Assembly (NCBI GenBank): GCA_002402545.1
Contig: DHGA01000017.1
Span: 11,863-17,322, forward strand
Length of the DNA: 5,460 nt
Direction: 5' to 3'
Origin: Syntrophaceae bacterium UBA4810
GTDB lineage: Bacteria; Desulfobacterota; Syntrophia; Syntrophales; Smithellaceae
The notes below the pieces were generated by a model. The model did no database searches, had not been told where the DNA came from, and worked only from the letters and a program-made list of their open reading frames with translations. Position 1 is the first letter of the stretch; each line of letters starts with the position of its first letter. The position numbers and the translations under genes are program-made. Shown piece by piece: positions 1-5,460 of this stretch.

Positions 1-24
1 GTTCAATTCCCTGCACCGCCACCA
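1..24 (+). tRNA. 3' end of a tRNA gene (partial; T-loop, acceptor strand and encoded CCA)
   Basis: Only the last third of the gene is in the window. The T-loop TTCAATT is at 2-8, preceded by the closing G at 1. The 3' strand of the T-stem CCCTG is at 9-13, the 3' acceptor strand CACCGCC at 14-20, the discriminator A at 21 and an encoded CCA at 22-24. The missing 5' acceptor strand should read GGCGGTG. Position 70 is G, so the G3:U70 identity pair of tRNA-Ala and tmRNA is absent, which argues against both. An A73 with a GGCGG-type acceptor would suit elongator tRNA-Met, but without the anticodon the amino acid cannot be assigned. The terminator directly downstream indicates that this is the last gene of its transcript. 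Confidence 0.85.
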
Positions 25-30
25 AAAATC

Positions 31-60
31 AGGGTTTGAGCGCAAGCTCAAACCCTTTTT
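31..60 (+). terminator. Rho-independent terminator of the tRNA transcript
   Basis: A perfect 10-bp inverted repeat, GGGTTTGAGC (32-41) and GCTCAAACCC (46-55), encloses a GCAA loop of the stable GNRA class and is followed by five T residues (56-60). A31 can also pair with T56. It begins six bases after the tRNA CCA end, so it most likely terminates the tRNA transcript. It also lies only a few bases before the next gene. Confidence 0.93.
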
Positions 61-68
61 AATTGCCT

Positions 69-1055
69 ATGTATAATATGAAAGAGTCAAGAAAAACCGA
101 GCATATTAATTTTTTGCCCTCAGTTATTGTCAGAAATCCCCACGTACAGTCAATACTGGCAAGCTCAAAAATGCGCGTCCTTACTAAATCATTATTTCTG
201 CGTACCGCAGAAGAAATGATAGTGCCTACTTCCACAGGGTCAAAGCTGCTTGCCTTTTATTCCCGGCACAACAACCCAAAAGGACTGATTATTCTGCTGC
301 ACGGATGGGAAGGTTCTTCTTCATCCGCCTACATGATTGAAGCGAGTTACTATTTTTTTAAACTTGGATTTTCCGTCTGCCGGCTTAATCTAAGAGATCA
401 CGGCGAATCACATCATCTCAATGAGGGTCTTTTTCACGGGGCTCTTTTGGAAGAAACGTTCGACGCGGTTAATTCATTAGCCAATCTTTCAGCAGGGAAA
501 CCAGTTCACTTAATAGGGTTTTCTATGGGCGGAAATTTCGCTTTGCGCATCGCCAAAAGGTATTCCTCTTTCCCCCAGGCAGTGCTTAAAAGCGTTTTTG
601 CTATTAGTCCGCCCCTGGATCCTTACAAAACAACACTGGCTATTGACAACGGTTATTCTTTTTATCGCCGTTACTTCCTAAGCAAATGGAGGCGCTCTCT
701 AATCAAAAAGCAGAAACTTTTCCCTCATAAATACGATTTTAGTAAAATGCTAAACGCCCGTACCTGCATGGAATTGACGGAAGCGCTTATGCCATATTTT
801 CCGGATTTTCCAAGCTACCGTGATTACTTTAACTTATATACGTTAAAAAGTGATTTCTTCGCTGATTTACGTATTCCGGTAAAAATATTTATCGCTGAAG
901 ACGACCCTGTAATTCCCCGGGAGGATTTCGACGCTTTGGATAATAACCATTTCTTAAGCATATTACGTCTGAAATACGGCGGCCATTGTGGTTTTATCGA
1001 TTTATTTCCCATGCATTGCTGGTATAATAAAATAATAACTGATGACATAATATGA
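69..1055 (+). CDS. YheT-like alpha/beta-hydrolase
   Basis: Predicted cytoplasmic serine hydrolase of the YheT/ABHD1-3 (COG0429) type; family members hydrolyse carboxyl esters or acyl groups and the natural substrate is mostly unknown. Residues below are counted from the TTG at 63. The N-terminal FLPSVIVRNPHVQSIL (17-32) matches the family's 'RNPHLQTIL' opening. HGWEGSS (80-86) is the oxyanion-hole loop. GFSMGG (152-157) is the nucleophile elbow with Ser154. EDDPVIP (279-285) carries the catalytic acid, and GGHCGF (306-311) the catalytic His308. At about 325-330 residues it has the usual family length and an intact triad. No signal peptide is visible. The start is uncertain: TTG 63, ATG 69 and ATG 78 are in frame, none has a Shine-Dalgarno, and all sit just behind the tRNA terminator. 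I use ATG 69; the conserved block requires a start before about position 111. It heads a run with the Nudix gene 13 bases downstream. Confidence 0.88.
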   Translation: MYNMKESRKTEHINFLPSVIVRNPHVQSILASSKMRVLTKSLFLRTAEEMIVPTSTGSKLLAFYSRHNNPKGLIILLHGWEGSSSSAYMIEASYYFFKLGFSVCRLNLRDHGESHHLNEGLFHGALLEETFDAVNSLANLSAGKPVHLIGFSMGGNFALRIAKRYSSFPQAVLKSVFAISPPLDPYKTTLAIDNGYSFYRRYFLSKWRRSLIKKQKLFPHKYDFSKMLNARTCMELTEALMPYFPDFPSYRDYFNLYTLKSDFFADLRIPVKIFIAEDDPVIPREDFDALDNNHFLSILRLKYGGHCGFIDLFPMHCWYNKIITDDII

Positions 1056-1068
1056 ATTAAATATACTT

Positions 1069-1902
1069 ATGGATACGCCGATTCTTCACGATAAAATAAA
1101 TTTTACATCTGTTATTTCCTCTAAATTGGATGAAATCAGTATTGACTATCTGGAAAAGCATTCGCAAATCAGGAGAGCAAATTCACAGGGGGCATCTCAT
1201 CTGGAAGCCGGTGTAGTCGTTTTACTAAATTACATTGAAAAAAGAAAAAACCCCGGATATGTTTTTCAGCTTATCAAACGTTCATCAAAGGTTGCGCAAG
1301 GCGGAGATATCAGCTGCCCCGGAGGAATACTGCATCCGTCAGTTGACAATTTTTTCAGTATTTTTTTAAAAACCGGTATGATTCCCGCGATGCGCGGCAT
1401 CAAGCATAAATACAGAGATAAAAATATCCTGTCTCTTATACGCCTTTTTCTTGCCAATTCGCTTCGGGAAGCGTGGGAAGAAATTGGCCTCAACCCCTAT
1501 AATGTTTCATTTCTGGGAGCACTGCCCACATATTCGCTTTCATCCTTCACGAGAACAATCTATCCACTGGTATGCCTGACACATAATCCCTTCAAATATA
1601 AACTTAACTCGGAGGTAGAAAAAGTCGTGGAAATCCCCTTGAGCTTTTTCTTTGAAACCTCAAATTACGCCTGGCTGCAGGTAACAACACCGGAGGGAAG
1701 CAATGCTTACGACGAAACGAGCAAATTTCCCTGCTTGACGATTCCAGGCAAAAAAGGCGATTACGACATTCTCTGGGGAGCCACCTTTCACATCATCACC
1801 AATTTCTTGAACATTATTTTAGATAAACAATTGCCCGTACCTCCCGCCGACAGAATCTTCAAAAAAATAATAACAGAGAATTATCTAACGGGAGGCCGCT
1901 GA
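1069..1902 (+). CDS. CoA pyrophosphatase-like Nudix hydrolase with an insertion in the Nudix box
   Basis: A 277-residue protein related to the NudL/NUDT7/NUDT8 branch of Nudix hydrolases, which cleave the pyrophosphate of CoA or similar nucleoside-diphosphate derivatives using Mg/Mn. AGVVVLL (47-53) is the start of the Nudix fold. FQLIKRSSKVAQGGDISCPGG (66-86) corresponds to the branch signature 'LLTxRSxxLxxHxGQISFPGG', with the usual His apparently lost. REAWEEIGL (133-141) matches the REUxEExGU half of the Nudix box. DILWGATFHII (233-243) resembles the conserved 'IWGATA' C-terminal helix. Between PGG and REAWEE there are 46 residues where about 14 are normal, so the G-x5-E half of the box is displaced or lost. 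Metal-binding glutamates E137 and E138 are retained. Start ATG 1069 has no clear Shine-Dalgarno, which suggests translation coupled to the upstream hydrolase. The last codons contain the ribosome-binding site of the next gene. Fold assignment is secure; substrate is not. Confidence 0.85.
   Translation: MDTPILHDKINFTSVISSKLDEISIDYLEKHSQIRRANSQGASHLEAGVVVLLNYIEKRKNPGYVFQLIKRSSKVAQGGDISCPGGILHPSVDNFFSIFLKTGMIPAMRGIKHKYRDKNILSLIRLFLANSLREAWEEIGLNPYNVSFLGALPTYSLSSFTRTIYPLVCLTHNPFKYKLNSEVEKVVEIPLSFFFETSNYAWLQVTTPEGSNAYDETSKFPCLTIPGKKGDYDILWGATFHIITNFLNIILDKQLPVPPADRIFKKIITENYLTGGR
1890..1895 (+). promoter_or_regulatory. Shine-Dalgarno for the HAD gene, inside the Nudix reading frame
   Basis: GGGAGG at 1890-1895 lies in the codons for the C-terminal Gly-Gly-Arg of the Nudix protein, 11 bases before ATG 1907. 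It supports that start and indicates translational linkage of the two genes. The spacing is slightly longer than optimal. Confidence 0.7.
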
Positions 1903-1906
1903 ATAA

Positions 1907-2581
1907 ATGGGCTTTCTAAAAATAAGGGGCAATATTGTCAAAGCAGTTCTTTTTGACTTTGACGGTACCTTGGCTAAACTGAATATTGATTTTCAGTATA
2001 TGCGCGAAGAGGTTCTACAAATCGCTTCATCTTATGGAATCGGGCCAAATCTTCTGGAAACAAAATTCGTTTTGGAAATAATTAACACTGTATCGGATAA
2101 ACTCAATCTTAAATCCGTGCAGGAATCAGAAAATTTCAGAAAAGAAGCCATGAATTTTATCGAAAATTTGGAAATCATGGCCGCGGAAGATGGTGAGCTT
2201 TTCGAAAATACCAAAGAGCTGTTAACTTGTTTGAAAGCTCATTGCCTTTCCACCGCCGTGGTATCACGAAACTGTGAAAAGGCTATATGTTTGGTGTTTC
2301 CAGATATACTTAATTATTGCGATGCTGTTGTTTGCCGGGACAAAGTAGCAAATGTCAAACCCCATCCTCAACATTTACATACGGCAATAAATATTCTCCG
2401 GGCAAGTCCTCAGCTAACGCTTATGTTGGGCGATCATCCTTTGGATATAGAAACCGGCCGCAATGCCGGAACTTTCACCGCCGGTGTTTTAACCGGTCAC
2501 CATCTTGAAGCTGATTTTTTAAAAGCGGGCGCCGATCTGGTACTGGCTGAGGCGGCCGATTTGATACAGATGATCAAGTAA
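1907..2581 (+). CDS. HAD-superfamily hydrolase, phosphoglycolate-phosphatase-like (subfamily IA)
   Basis: A 224-residue cytoplasmic phosphatase of the haloacid dehalogenase superfamily, which removes phosphate from small metabolites through an aspartyl-phosphate intermediate. All four motifs are visible. Motif I is DFDGT (17-21), with nucleophile D17 and acid/base D19. Motif II is VVSRN with S120. Motif III is K151 in VKPHPQH. Motif IV is LGDHPLDIETG, with metal-binding D176 and D180. The mostly helical stretch between motifs I and II (about 25-105) is a C1-type cap as in Gph and beta-phosphoglucomutase relatives. Length is typical and nothing looks broken. ATG 1907 begins four bases after the Nudix stop and has a GGGAGG site upstream, so the gene is co-translated with its neighbour. 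The substrate cannot be assigned: phosphoglycolate, sugar phosphates and nucleotides are all possible. A role in metabolite repair alongside the Nudix enzyme is inference only. Confidence 0.9.
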   Translation: MGFLKIRGNIVKAVLFDFDGTLAKLNIDFQYMREEVLQIASSYGIGPNLLETKFVLEIINTVSDKLNLKSVQESENFRKEAMNFIENLEIMAAEDGELFENTKELLTCLKAHCLSTAVVSRNCEKAICLVFPDILNYCDAVVCRDKVANVKPHPQHLHTAINILRASPQLTLMLGDHPLDIETGRNAGTFTAGVLTGHHLEADFLKAGADLVLAEAADLIQMIK

Positions 2582-2666
2582 TTATCTTTAGAGTTCATCG
2601 AACACGGCACTTCTGATGATTTAACTTGCCGCTTTTGCCCTTTGTGAGTTTATTTATCATCTCTAT

Positions 2667-2695
2667 TTGACAGAAAACATTTTTTTACCTATGAT
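2667..2695 (+). promoter_or_regulatory. Sigma70-type promoter for the phosphomannomutase gene
   Basis: A perfect -35 box TTGACA (2667-2672) is separated by exactly 17 bases from the -10 box TATGAT (2690-2695), a five-of-six match to consensus. Transcription should begin near 2702, giving a leader of roughly 59 bases before ATG 2761. The spacer contains a run of seven T residues. An 8-bp inverted repeat (TTTATCAT 2653-2660, ATGATAAA 2691-2698) flanks the -35 and overlaps the -10. Elsewhere in the 2582-2760 spacer I see only a weak dyad (2605-2631) and no small ORF worth calling. Confidence 0.82.
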
Positions 2696-2746
2696 AAAAG
2701 ACGTGTTAAATTGTAAATAATTCAGGCTTAAAACTGATTTCCGTTG

Positions 2747-2752
2747 AAAGGA
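2747..2752 (+). promoter_or_regulatory. Shine-Dalgarno for the phosphomannomutase gene
   Basis: AAAGGA at 2747-2752 sits eight bases before ATG 2761. This fixes the start, which also coincides with the family's usual N-terminus (a short lead into FREYDVRG). Confidence 0.7.
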
Positions 2753-2760
2753 TTTTACGA

Positions 2761-4101
2761 ATGAATCCTCATGTGTTTCGCGAATATGACGTAAGAGGCA
2801 TTGTCGGTGATGACCTATACGAAGAATTTGTTTTTAATCTCGGCCGGGCTATCGGCACATACGCTCTGCGGCATGAAATAAAAACCATGAGCATCGGAAG
2901 AGATTGCCGCCTAAGCTCAAATGATTTTGCTGATTTTTTAAGCCGCGGCATTAATCAGACAGGCATTGACACAATTGATATCGGCCTTTGCGCCACGCCG
3001 ATGCTCTATTTTTCCATCCGTCATCTAAAAACAGGCGGGGGCGTGATGGTAACGGGAAGTCACAATCCCCCCGAATTTAACGGGTTCAAAATTTGCATCG
3101 GTTACGACACGATACACGGCCAACAAATTCAGGAACTAAGAAAAATCATGGAAGACGGCAGTTATGCTTCGGGCAGCGGCGCCTCGTCAACGCGCCAGGA
3201 TATTTCGCGCGCTTATACAGATCATCTTTTTAATAATGTAACAATAAACCGCGATCTTAAAGTTATCGTCGATGGAGGAAACGGCGTCGGCGGTTACTTT
3301 GCTGTTCCCCTGCTCAAACGTTACGGCTGCCGCGTAACGGCCATTAACTGCGAACCGGACGGAAACTTTCCCAATCATTTCCCTGATCCCACAGTGGAAG
3401 AAAACTTAACCCAGTTGATTGAGCTTGTTCGCGAACAAAAAGCTGATTTGGGTATTGCTTTTGACGGCGATGCTGACCGATTAGGTGTTATTTCAGATAC
3501 CGGTGAAATCATCTGGGGCGATAAACTCCTTATTCTCTTTTCTCGCTATATCCTTAAAACTAACCCCCATGCCACGATTATCGGCGAGGTGAAATGCTCT
3601 CAAACCCTCTACGATGATATCGCAAAGAATTCCGGGCGCGCCATTATGTGGAAAGCCGGGCATTCTTTAATCAAAGCAAAGATGAAAGAAGAAAAAGCTC
3701 TTTTGGGCGGCGAAATGAGCGGCCATTTCTTTTTTGCCGACCGTTATTTCGGTTATGATGACGCGATATATGCTGCCCTGCGCCTGTTGGAGATTTTATC
3801 TCAATCAGGCAGTAAAATCAGTACTTTACTCGCTGATATCCCCAAAGTTTATTCAACACCGGAAATAAGAATTAACTGCCCTGACGATAAAAAAGCGAAA
3901 GTAGTCGAAAAAATCAAGAAACATTATCAAAATAACGCCGGAATTATCGACATTGACGGCGTACGAATACCCTTCACCGACGGATGGGCGCTGGTACGTT
4001 CTTCCAACACGCAGCCGGTTATTGTCCTTCGTTTTGAGGCTTCCAGTGAAAGCAGTCTGCAGAAAATCCGCAAAGAGGTCGAAGCATTACTGCCAGATTA
4101 A
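2761..4101 (+). CDS. Phosphomannomutase / phosphoglucomutase (AlgC/ManB type)
   Basis: A 446-residue alpha-D-phosphohexomutase that interconverts mannose-6-P with mannose-1-P and probably glucose-6-P with glucose-1-P, feeding GDP-mannose or UDP-glucose for LPS, capsule or exopolysaccharide. Domains in order: N-terminal FREYDVRGIVGDDL (6-19), typical of the bifunctional PMM/PGM subgroup; phosphoserine loop VTGSHNPPEFNGFK (97-110) with catalytic Ser100; Mg-binding loop DGDADR (235-240); sugar-recognition loop GEMSGH (317-322); and C-terminal phosphate-binding loop RSSNTQP (413-419) in domain 4. All active-site motifs are intact and the length is close to that of Pseudomonas AlgC (463). The gene has its own consensus promoter and a good Shine-Dalgarno, so it is probably not driven mainly by the upstream operon. 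Mutase identity is very secure. Preference for mannose over glucose cannot be decided from sequence, so algC, manB and pgm are all possible names. Confidence 0.95.
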   Translation: MNPHVFREYDVRGIVGDDLYEEFVFNLGRAIGTYALRHEIKTMSIGRDCRLSSNDFADFLSRGINQTGIDTIDIGLCATPMLYFSIRHLKTGGGVMVTGSHNPPEFNGFKICIGYDTIHGQQIQELRKIMEDGSYASGSGASSTRQDISRAYTDHLFNNVTINRDLKVIVDGGNGVGGYFAVPLLKRYGCRVTAINCEPDGNFPNHFPDPTVEENLTQLIELVREQKADLGIAFDGDADRLGVISDTGEIIWGDKLLILFSRYILKTNPHATIIGEVKCSQTLYDDIAKNSGRAIMWKAGHSLIKAKMKEEKALLGGEMSGHFFFADRYFGYDDAIYAALRLLEILSQSGSKISTLLADIPKVYSTPEIRINCPDDKKAKVVEKIKKHYQNNAGIIDIDGVRIPFTDGWALVRSSNTQPVIVLRFEASSESSLQKIRKEVEALLPD

Positions 4102-4134
4102 GCGCGTTAATCGGGTAAATTTAATTAGTTTTTT
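4093..4134 (+). terminator. Possible weak terminator at the end of the mutase gene
   Basis: GATTAA (4096-4101) pairs perfectly with TTAATC (4107-4112) around a GCGCG loop. The stem can extend by CC/GG (4093-4094 and 4114-4115) past one mismatch. It spans the stop codon TAA 4099-4101. A run of six T residues (4129-4134) follows, but about 14 bases after the stem, which is too far for a canonical intrinsic terminator. It could alternatively be an mRNA 3'-end stabilising hairpin. Confidence 0.3.
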
Positions 4135-4155
4135 CTATTGAATATTTTACTGATA

Positions 4156-4186
4156 TTGTGTAATGTATTAACAACGTTAATAGAAT
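4156..4186 (+). promoter_or_regulatory. Tentative promoter with an embedded dyad before the lipoprotein gene
   Basis: TAGAAT (4181-4186) is a five-of-six match to a -10 box. The best -35 candidate is TTGTGT (4156-4161) at a long 19-base spacing. A perfect dyad TATTAAC-AAC-GTTAATA occupies 4166-4182, between the two elements and touching the -10. An alternative is TTGAAT (4138-4143) with a poor -10 TAATGT (4161-4166) at 17 bases. The mutase has only a weak terminator, so readthrough transcription is also possible. Confidence 0.35.
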
Positions 4187-4213
4187 TTCATCAATAAAAG
4201 CAACTTGCCAAGC

Positions 4214-4220
4214 AAGGAGG
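4214..4220 (+). promoter_or_regulatory. Strong Shine-Dalgarno of the lipoprotein gene
   Basis: AAGGAGG, essentially full anti-16S complementarity, lies seven bases before ATG 4228 and decides that start. Its first three bases also form the 3' arm of a short hairpin (CTTGC 4204-4208, GCAAG 4212-4216, loop CAA) that could partly hide the site. Confidence 0.85.
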
Positions 4221-4227
4221 AATATTT

Positions 4228-5460
4228 ATGAAAATCGCATACCGCTTATTAATAGTTCTTTTAATAAGCACATTTTTGTTTGCCTGCGGAGGCAAAAAAG
4301 AAGGTGGTGTTAGTGGAAAAGTGCTTGATGGGCTAGATCAACCCTTGTCTGGAGTTATCGTGACCTTTAATCCCGTTCAAATGACGCCCGATGCCAAGCA
4401 GCCTCAAACAAGAACCGGCGGCGATGGATCTTTTAATATGACCGAACTGTTACCTTCTTCTGAATATATTATCACTTTTGAAGGGGAAAAATGGGTATCA
4501 AAAGTCACTAGAAAAATTAAAGCTCCTGGTGGAAGACAACCATTACCCCTTGATGCTCCTGTTGTTATCCGCTTTCAATTGTTAAAAGATGGAACAATTA
4601 TCGACACGAAAACTGGATTACAATGGCTTATTCATACCTCGCCGGACACAAACGCGAATAACGTAGCCAGTATTGTAGATAATGTTGAACAGGGCGGTTT
4701 TAACGACTGGAGACTTCCTACAAAATCAGAAATTGCGGGACTTCAAGATCCGACCGCTGCGACTGACCAGGAAGGGCCAAAAATCTCTACAAGAGCATGC
4801 TGTGTTTGGACTAAAGAAATTAATTCAGATAAAATTGAATGGGATTTTTATATAGATGACAAAAGTGATCTTTGGACATCAAGCAGAATGCCGGCAAATG
4901 ACAGAGTTGTTGTGGCAAGAACTTCTGGATTGGCTTCTTCAATAGTGCAGGCTCCGGCCGTTATAGTTCCTTCGTCCCCTGCAACGCCTGCCCCCGCTCC
5001 TGCGACATCAGCATCAGCACCGGCACCTGCTCCAGCAGCTCCCCCTCCTAAAGCTACTGTATCTGTGCCCTCACCTGCAGAAAAGAAAGAAGTAGTCGTG
5101 GTGGCAACTCCCGCTCCCAAACCCGAACTGGAAGAAAGAGCACCTGCAACTGCTGGATCCAGCACTGCGGTTCTCCACTTTGGAATGAACGAAACAGCAA
5201 TGAACGAAACAGCTTTGGCTGAACTAAACGCTTTTTATAATAAAGTTAAGGACGCGTCCGGCAAGATGGTCATTGAAGGTCATACAGATGATCGGGGCGA
5301 TTCTGCCACTAATTTAAAATTTTCTCTTGAACGCGCCGTTAATACCTGGACAAAATTACAAAACATGGGTCTCAGCGATAAAATTAAAGTTGAAGTTCGT
5401 GGAGCGGGAGGCGCAAAACCTACATTGGATAATAGCACACAGGAAGGCCGCGATAAAAAC
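4228..5460 (+). CDS. Multidomain outer-membrane lipoprotein: beta-sandwich, DUF1566-like and OmpA-like domains (3' truncated by window)
   Basis: An open frame of 411 codons runs without a stop to the right edge. Residues 1-20 are a lipoprotein signal peptide (Lys2, Arg6, hydrophobic core, lipobox LFAC) with lipidated Cys20. Gly at +2 predicts outer-membrane sorting. Residues about 27-85 (VSGKVLDGLDQPLSGVIVTF, then GGDGSF and a YIITF strand) resemble a carboxypeptidase-regulatory/transthyretin-like beta-sandwich. Residues about 118-235 resemble DUF1566/Lcl C-terminal: DGTIIDTKTGLQWL, FNDWRLPTKSEIAGL and WTSSR. A Pro/Ala-rich linker fills about 242-310. Residues 311 onward begin an OmpA C-terminal domain, with EGHTDDRG (350-357) and SLERA (366-370); Asp354 and Arg369 match the diaminopimelate-binding pair known in OmpA. 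The usual terminal NRRVEI-type motif should start just outside the window (EGRDKN at the edge). Likely role: anchoring the outer membrane to peptidoglycan with an exposed recognition module. Domain calls are from motif recall; the DUF1566 and beta-sandwich limits are approximate. Confidence 0.88.
   Translation, partial: MKIAYRLLIVLLISTFLFACGGKKEGGVSGKVLDGLDQPLSGVIVTFNPVQMTPDAKQPQTRTGGDGSFNMTELLPSSEYIITFEGEKWVSKVTRKIKAPGGRQPLPLDAPVVIRFQLLKDGTIIDTKTGLQWLIHTSPDTNANNVASIVDNVEQGGFNDWRLPTKSEIAGLQDPTAATDQEGPKISTRACCVWTKEINSDKIEWDFYIDDKSDLWTSSRMPANDRVVVARTSGLASSIVQAPAVIVPSSPATPAPAPATSASAPAPAPAAPPPKATVSVPSPAEKKEVVVVATPAPKPELEERAPATAGSSTAVLHFGMNETAMNETALAELNAFYNKVKDASGKMVIEGHTDDRGDSATNLKFSLERAVNTWTKLQNMGLSDKIKVEVRGAGGAKPTLDNSTQEGRDKN
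5185..5214 (+). repeat. 15-bp tandem duplication within the lipoprotein gene
   Basis: Two adjacent 15-base units (5185-5199 and 5200-5214) are identical at 14 of 15 positions, differing only in the last base (GCA versus GCT). They encode Met-Asn-Glu-Thr-Ala twice, at the junction between the Pro/Ala linker and the OmpA domain. The frame is preserved, consistent with a recent slippage duplication. Confidence 0.8.

Noticed and set aside
1..24. 3' end of a tmRNA instead of a tRNA
   Set aside because: The tRNA-like domain of tmRNA carries the alanine G3:U70 pair; here position 70 is G (pairing with C3), so a normal tRNA is more likely. The 5' part is outside the window, so this is not absolute.
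1..60. tRNA 3' end as a possible attachment site of an integrated element
   Set aside because: No integrase gene and no second copy of the tRNA 3' segment is seen in the window, and the downstream genes look like ordinary chromosomal genes.
72..77. TATAAT as the promoter of the first operon
   Set aside because: It is a perfect -10 hexamer but lacks a -35 at 15-19 bases and a correctly spaced TGn extension, and it overlaps the likely start codons. Kept only as part of a finding about the unclear start.
2317..2508. 63-codon plus-strand frame inside the HAD gene
   Set aside because: It overlaps the conserved HAD motifs III and IV in another frame and has no ribosome-binding site or known domain.
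2605..2636. CGGCA/TGCCG stem followed by four T residues after the HAD gene
   Set aside because: Only five base pairs with a 17-base loop and a short T-run interrupted by G; too weak to call an intrinsic terminator.
4848..5165. 105-codon open frame on the minus strand, rich in Ala and Gly
   Set aside because: It is antisense to the Pro/Ala linker of the lipoprotein. GC-rich Pro/Ala codons read backwards give Gly/Ala runs without stops. It has no recognisable domain, and the plus strand carries a clear multidomain gene.

Overview
The window looks like a chromosomal stretch from a Gram-negative bacterium of moderate, slightly AT-leaning base composition (judged by eye, not computed). The Gram-negative call rests on the last gene, a lipoprotein with a lipobox and an OmpA-type peptidoglycan-binding domain. 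The flavour of the proteins (AlgC-type mutase, HAD phosphatase with a GDHPLDIETG motif, DUF1566-like lipoprotein) suggests a deltaproteobacterial/Desulfobacterota lineage. That assignment is an impression, not something the sequence proves.

Layout, all on the + strand. Positions 1-24 are the 3' end of a tRNA gene whose body lies off the left edge, followed at once by a strong intrinsic terminator (31-60). Next comes a tightly packed three-gene run: a YheT-like alpha/beta hydrolase (about 69-1055), a CoA-pyrophosphatase-like Nudix hydrolase with a split Nudix box (1069-1902) and a HAD-superfamily phosphatase (1907-2581). Gaps between these genes are only 13 and 4 bases, so they are probably one operon. 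A 179-base spacer carries a near-consensus sigma70 promoter (TTGACA-N17-TATGAT) driving a phosphomannomutase/phosphoglucomutase (2761-4101). A 126-base spacer with several small dyads and a strong Shine-Dalgarno leads to a multidomain outer-membrane lipoprotein (4228 to beyond 5460) that runs off the right edge.

Functionally, the first three genes are generic hydrolases (ester/acyl, nucleoside-diphosphate-X, phosphate monoester) whose substrates cannot be read from sequence. The mutase supplies mannose-1-P/glucose-1-P for surface polysaccharide, and the lipoprotein probably tethers the outer membrane to peptidoglycan. A loose cell-envelope theme joins the last two genes.

I do not see a defence system, mobile element, CRISPR array or other dramatic novel system. 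The most unusual items are the domain combination in the terminal lipoprotein, the roughly 32-residue insertion in the Nudix box, and the dyads placed on the two intergenic promoters.
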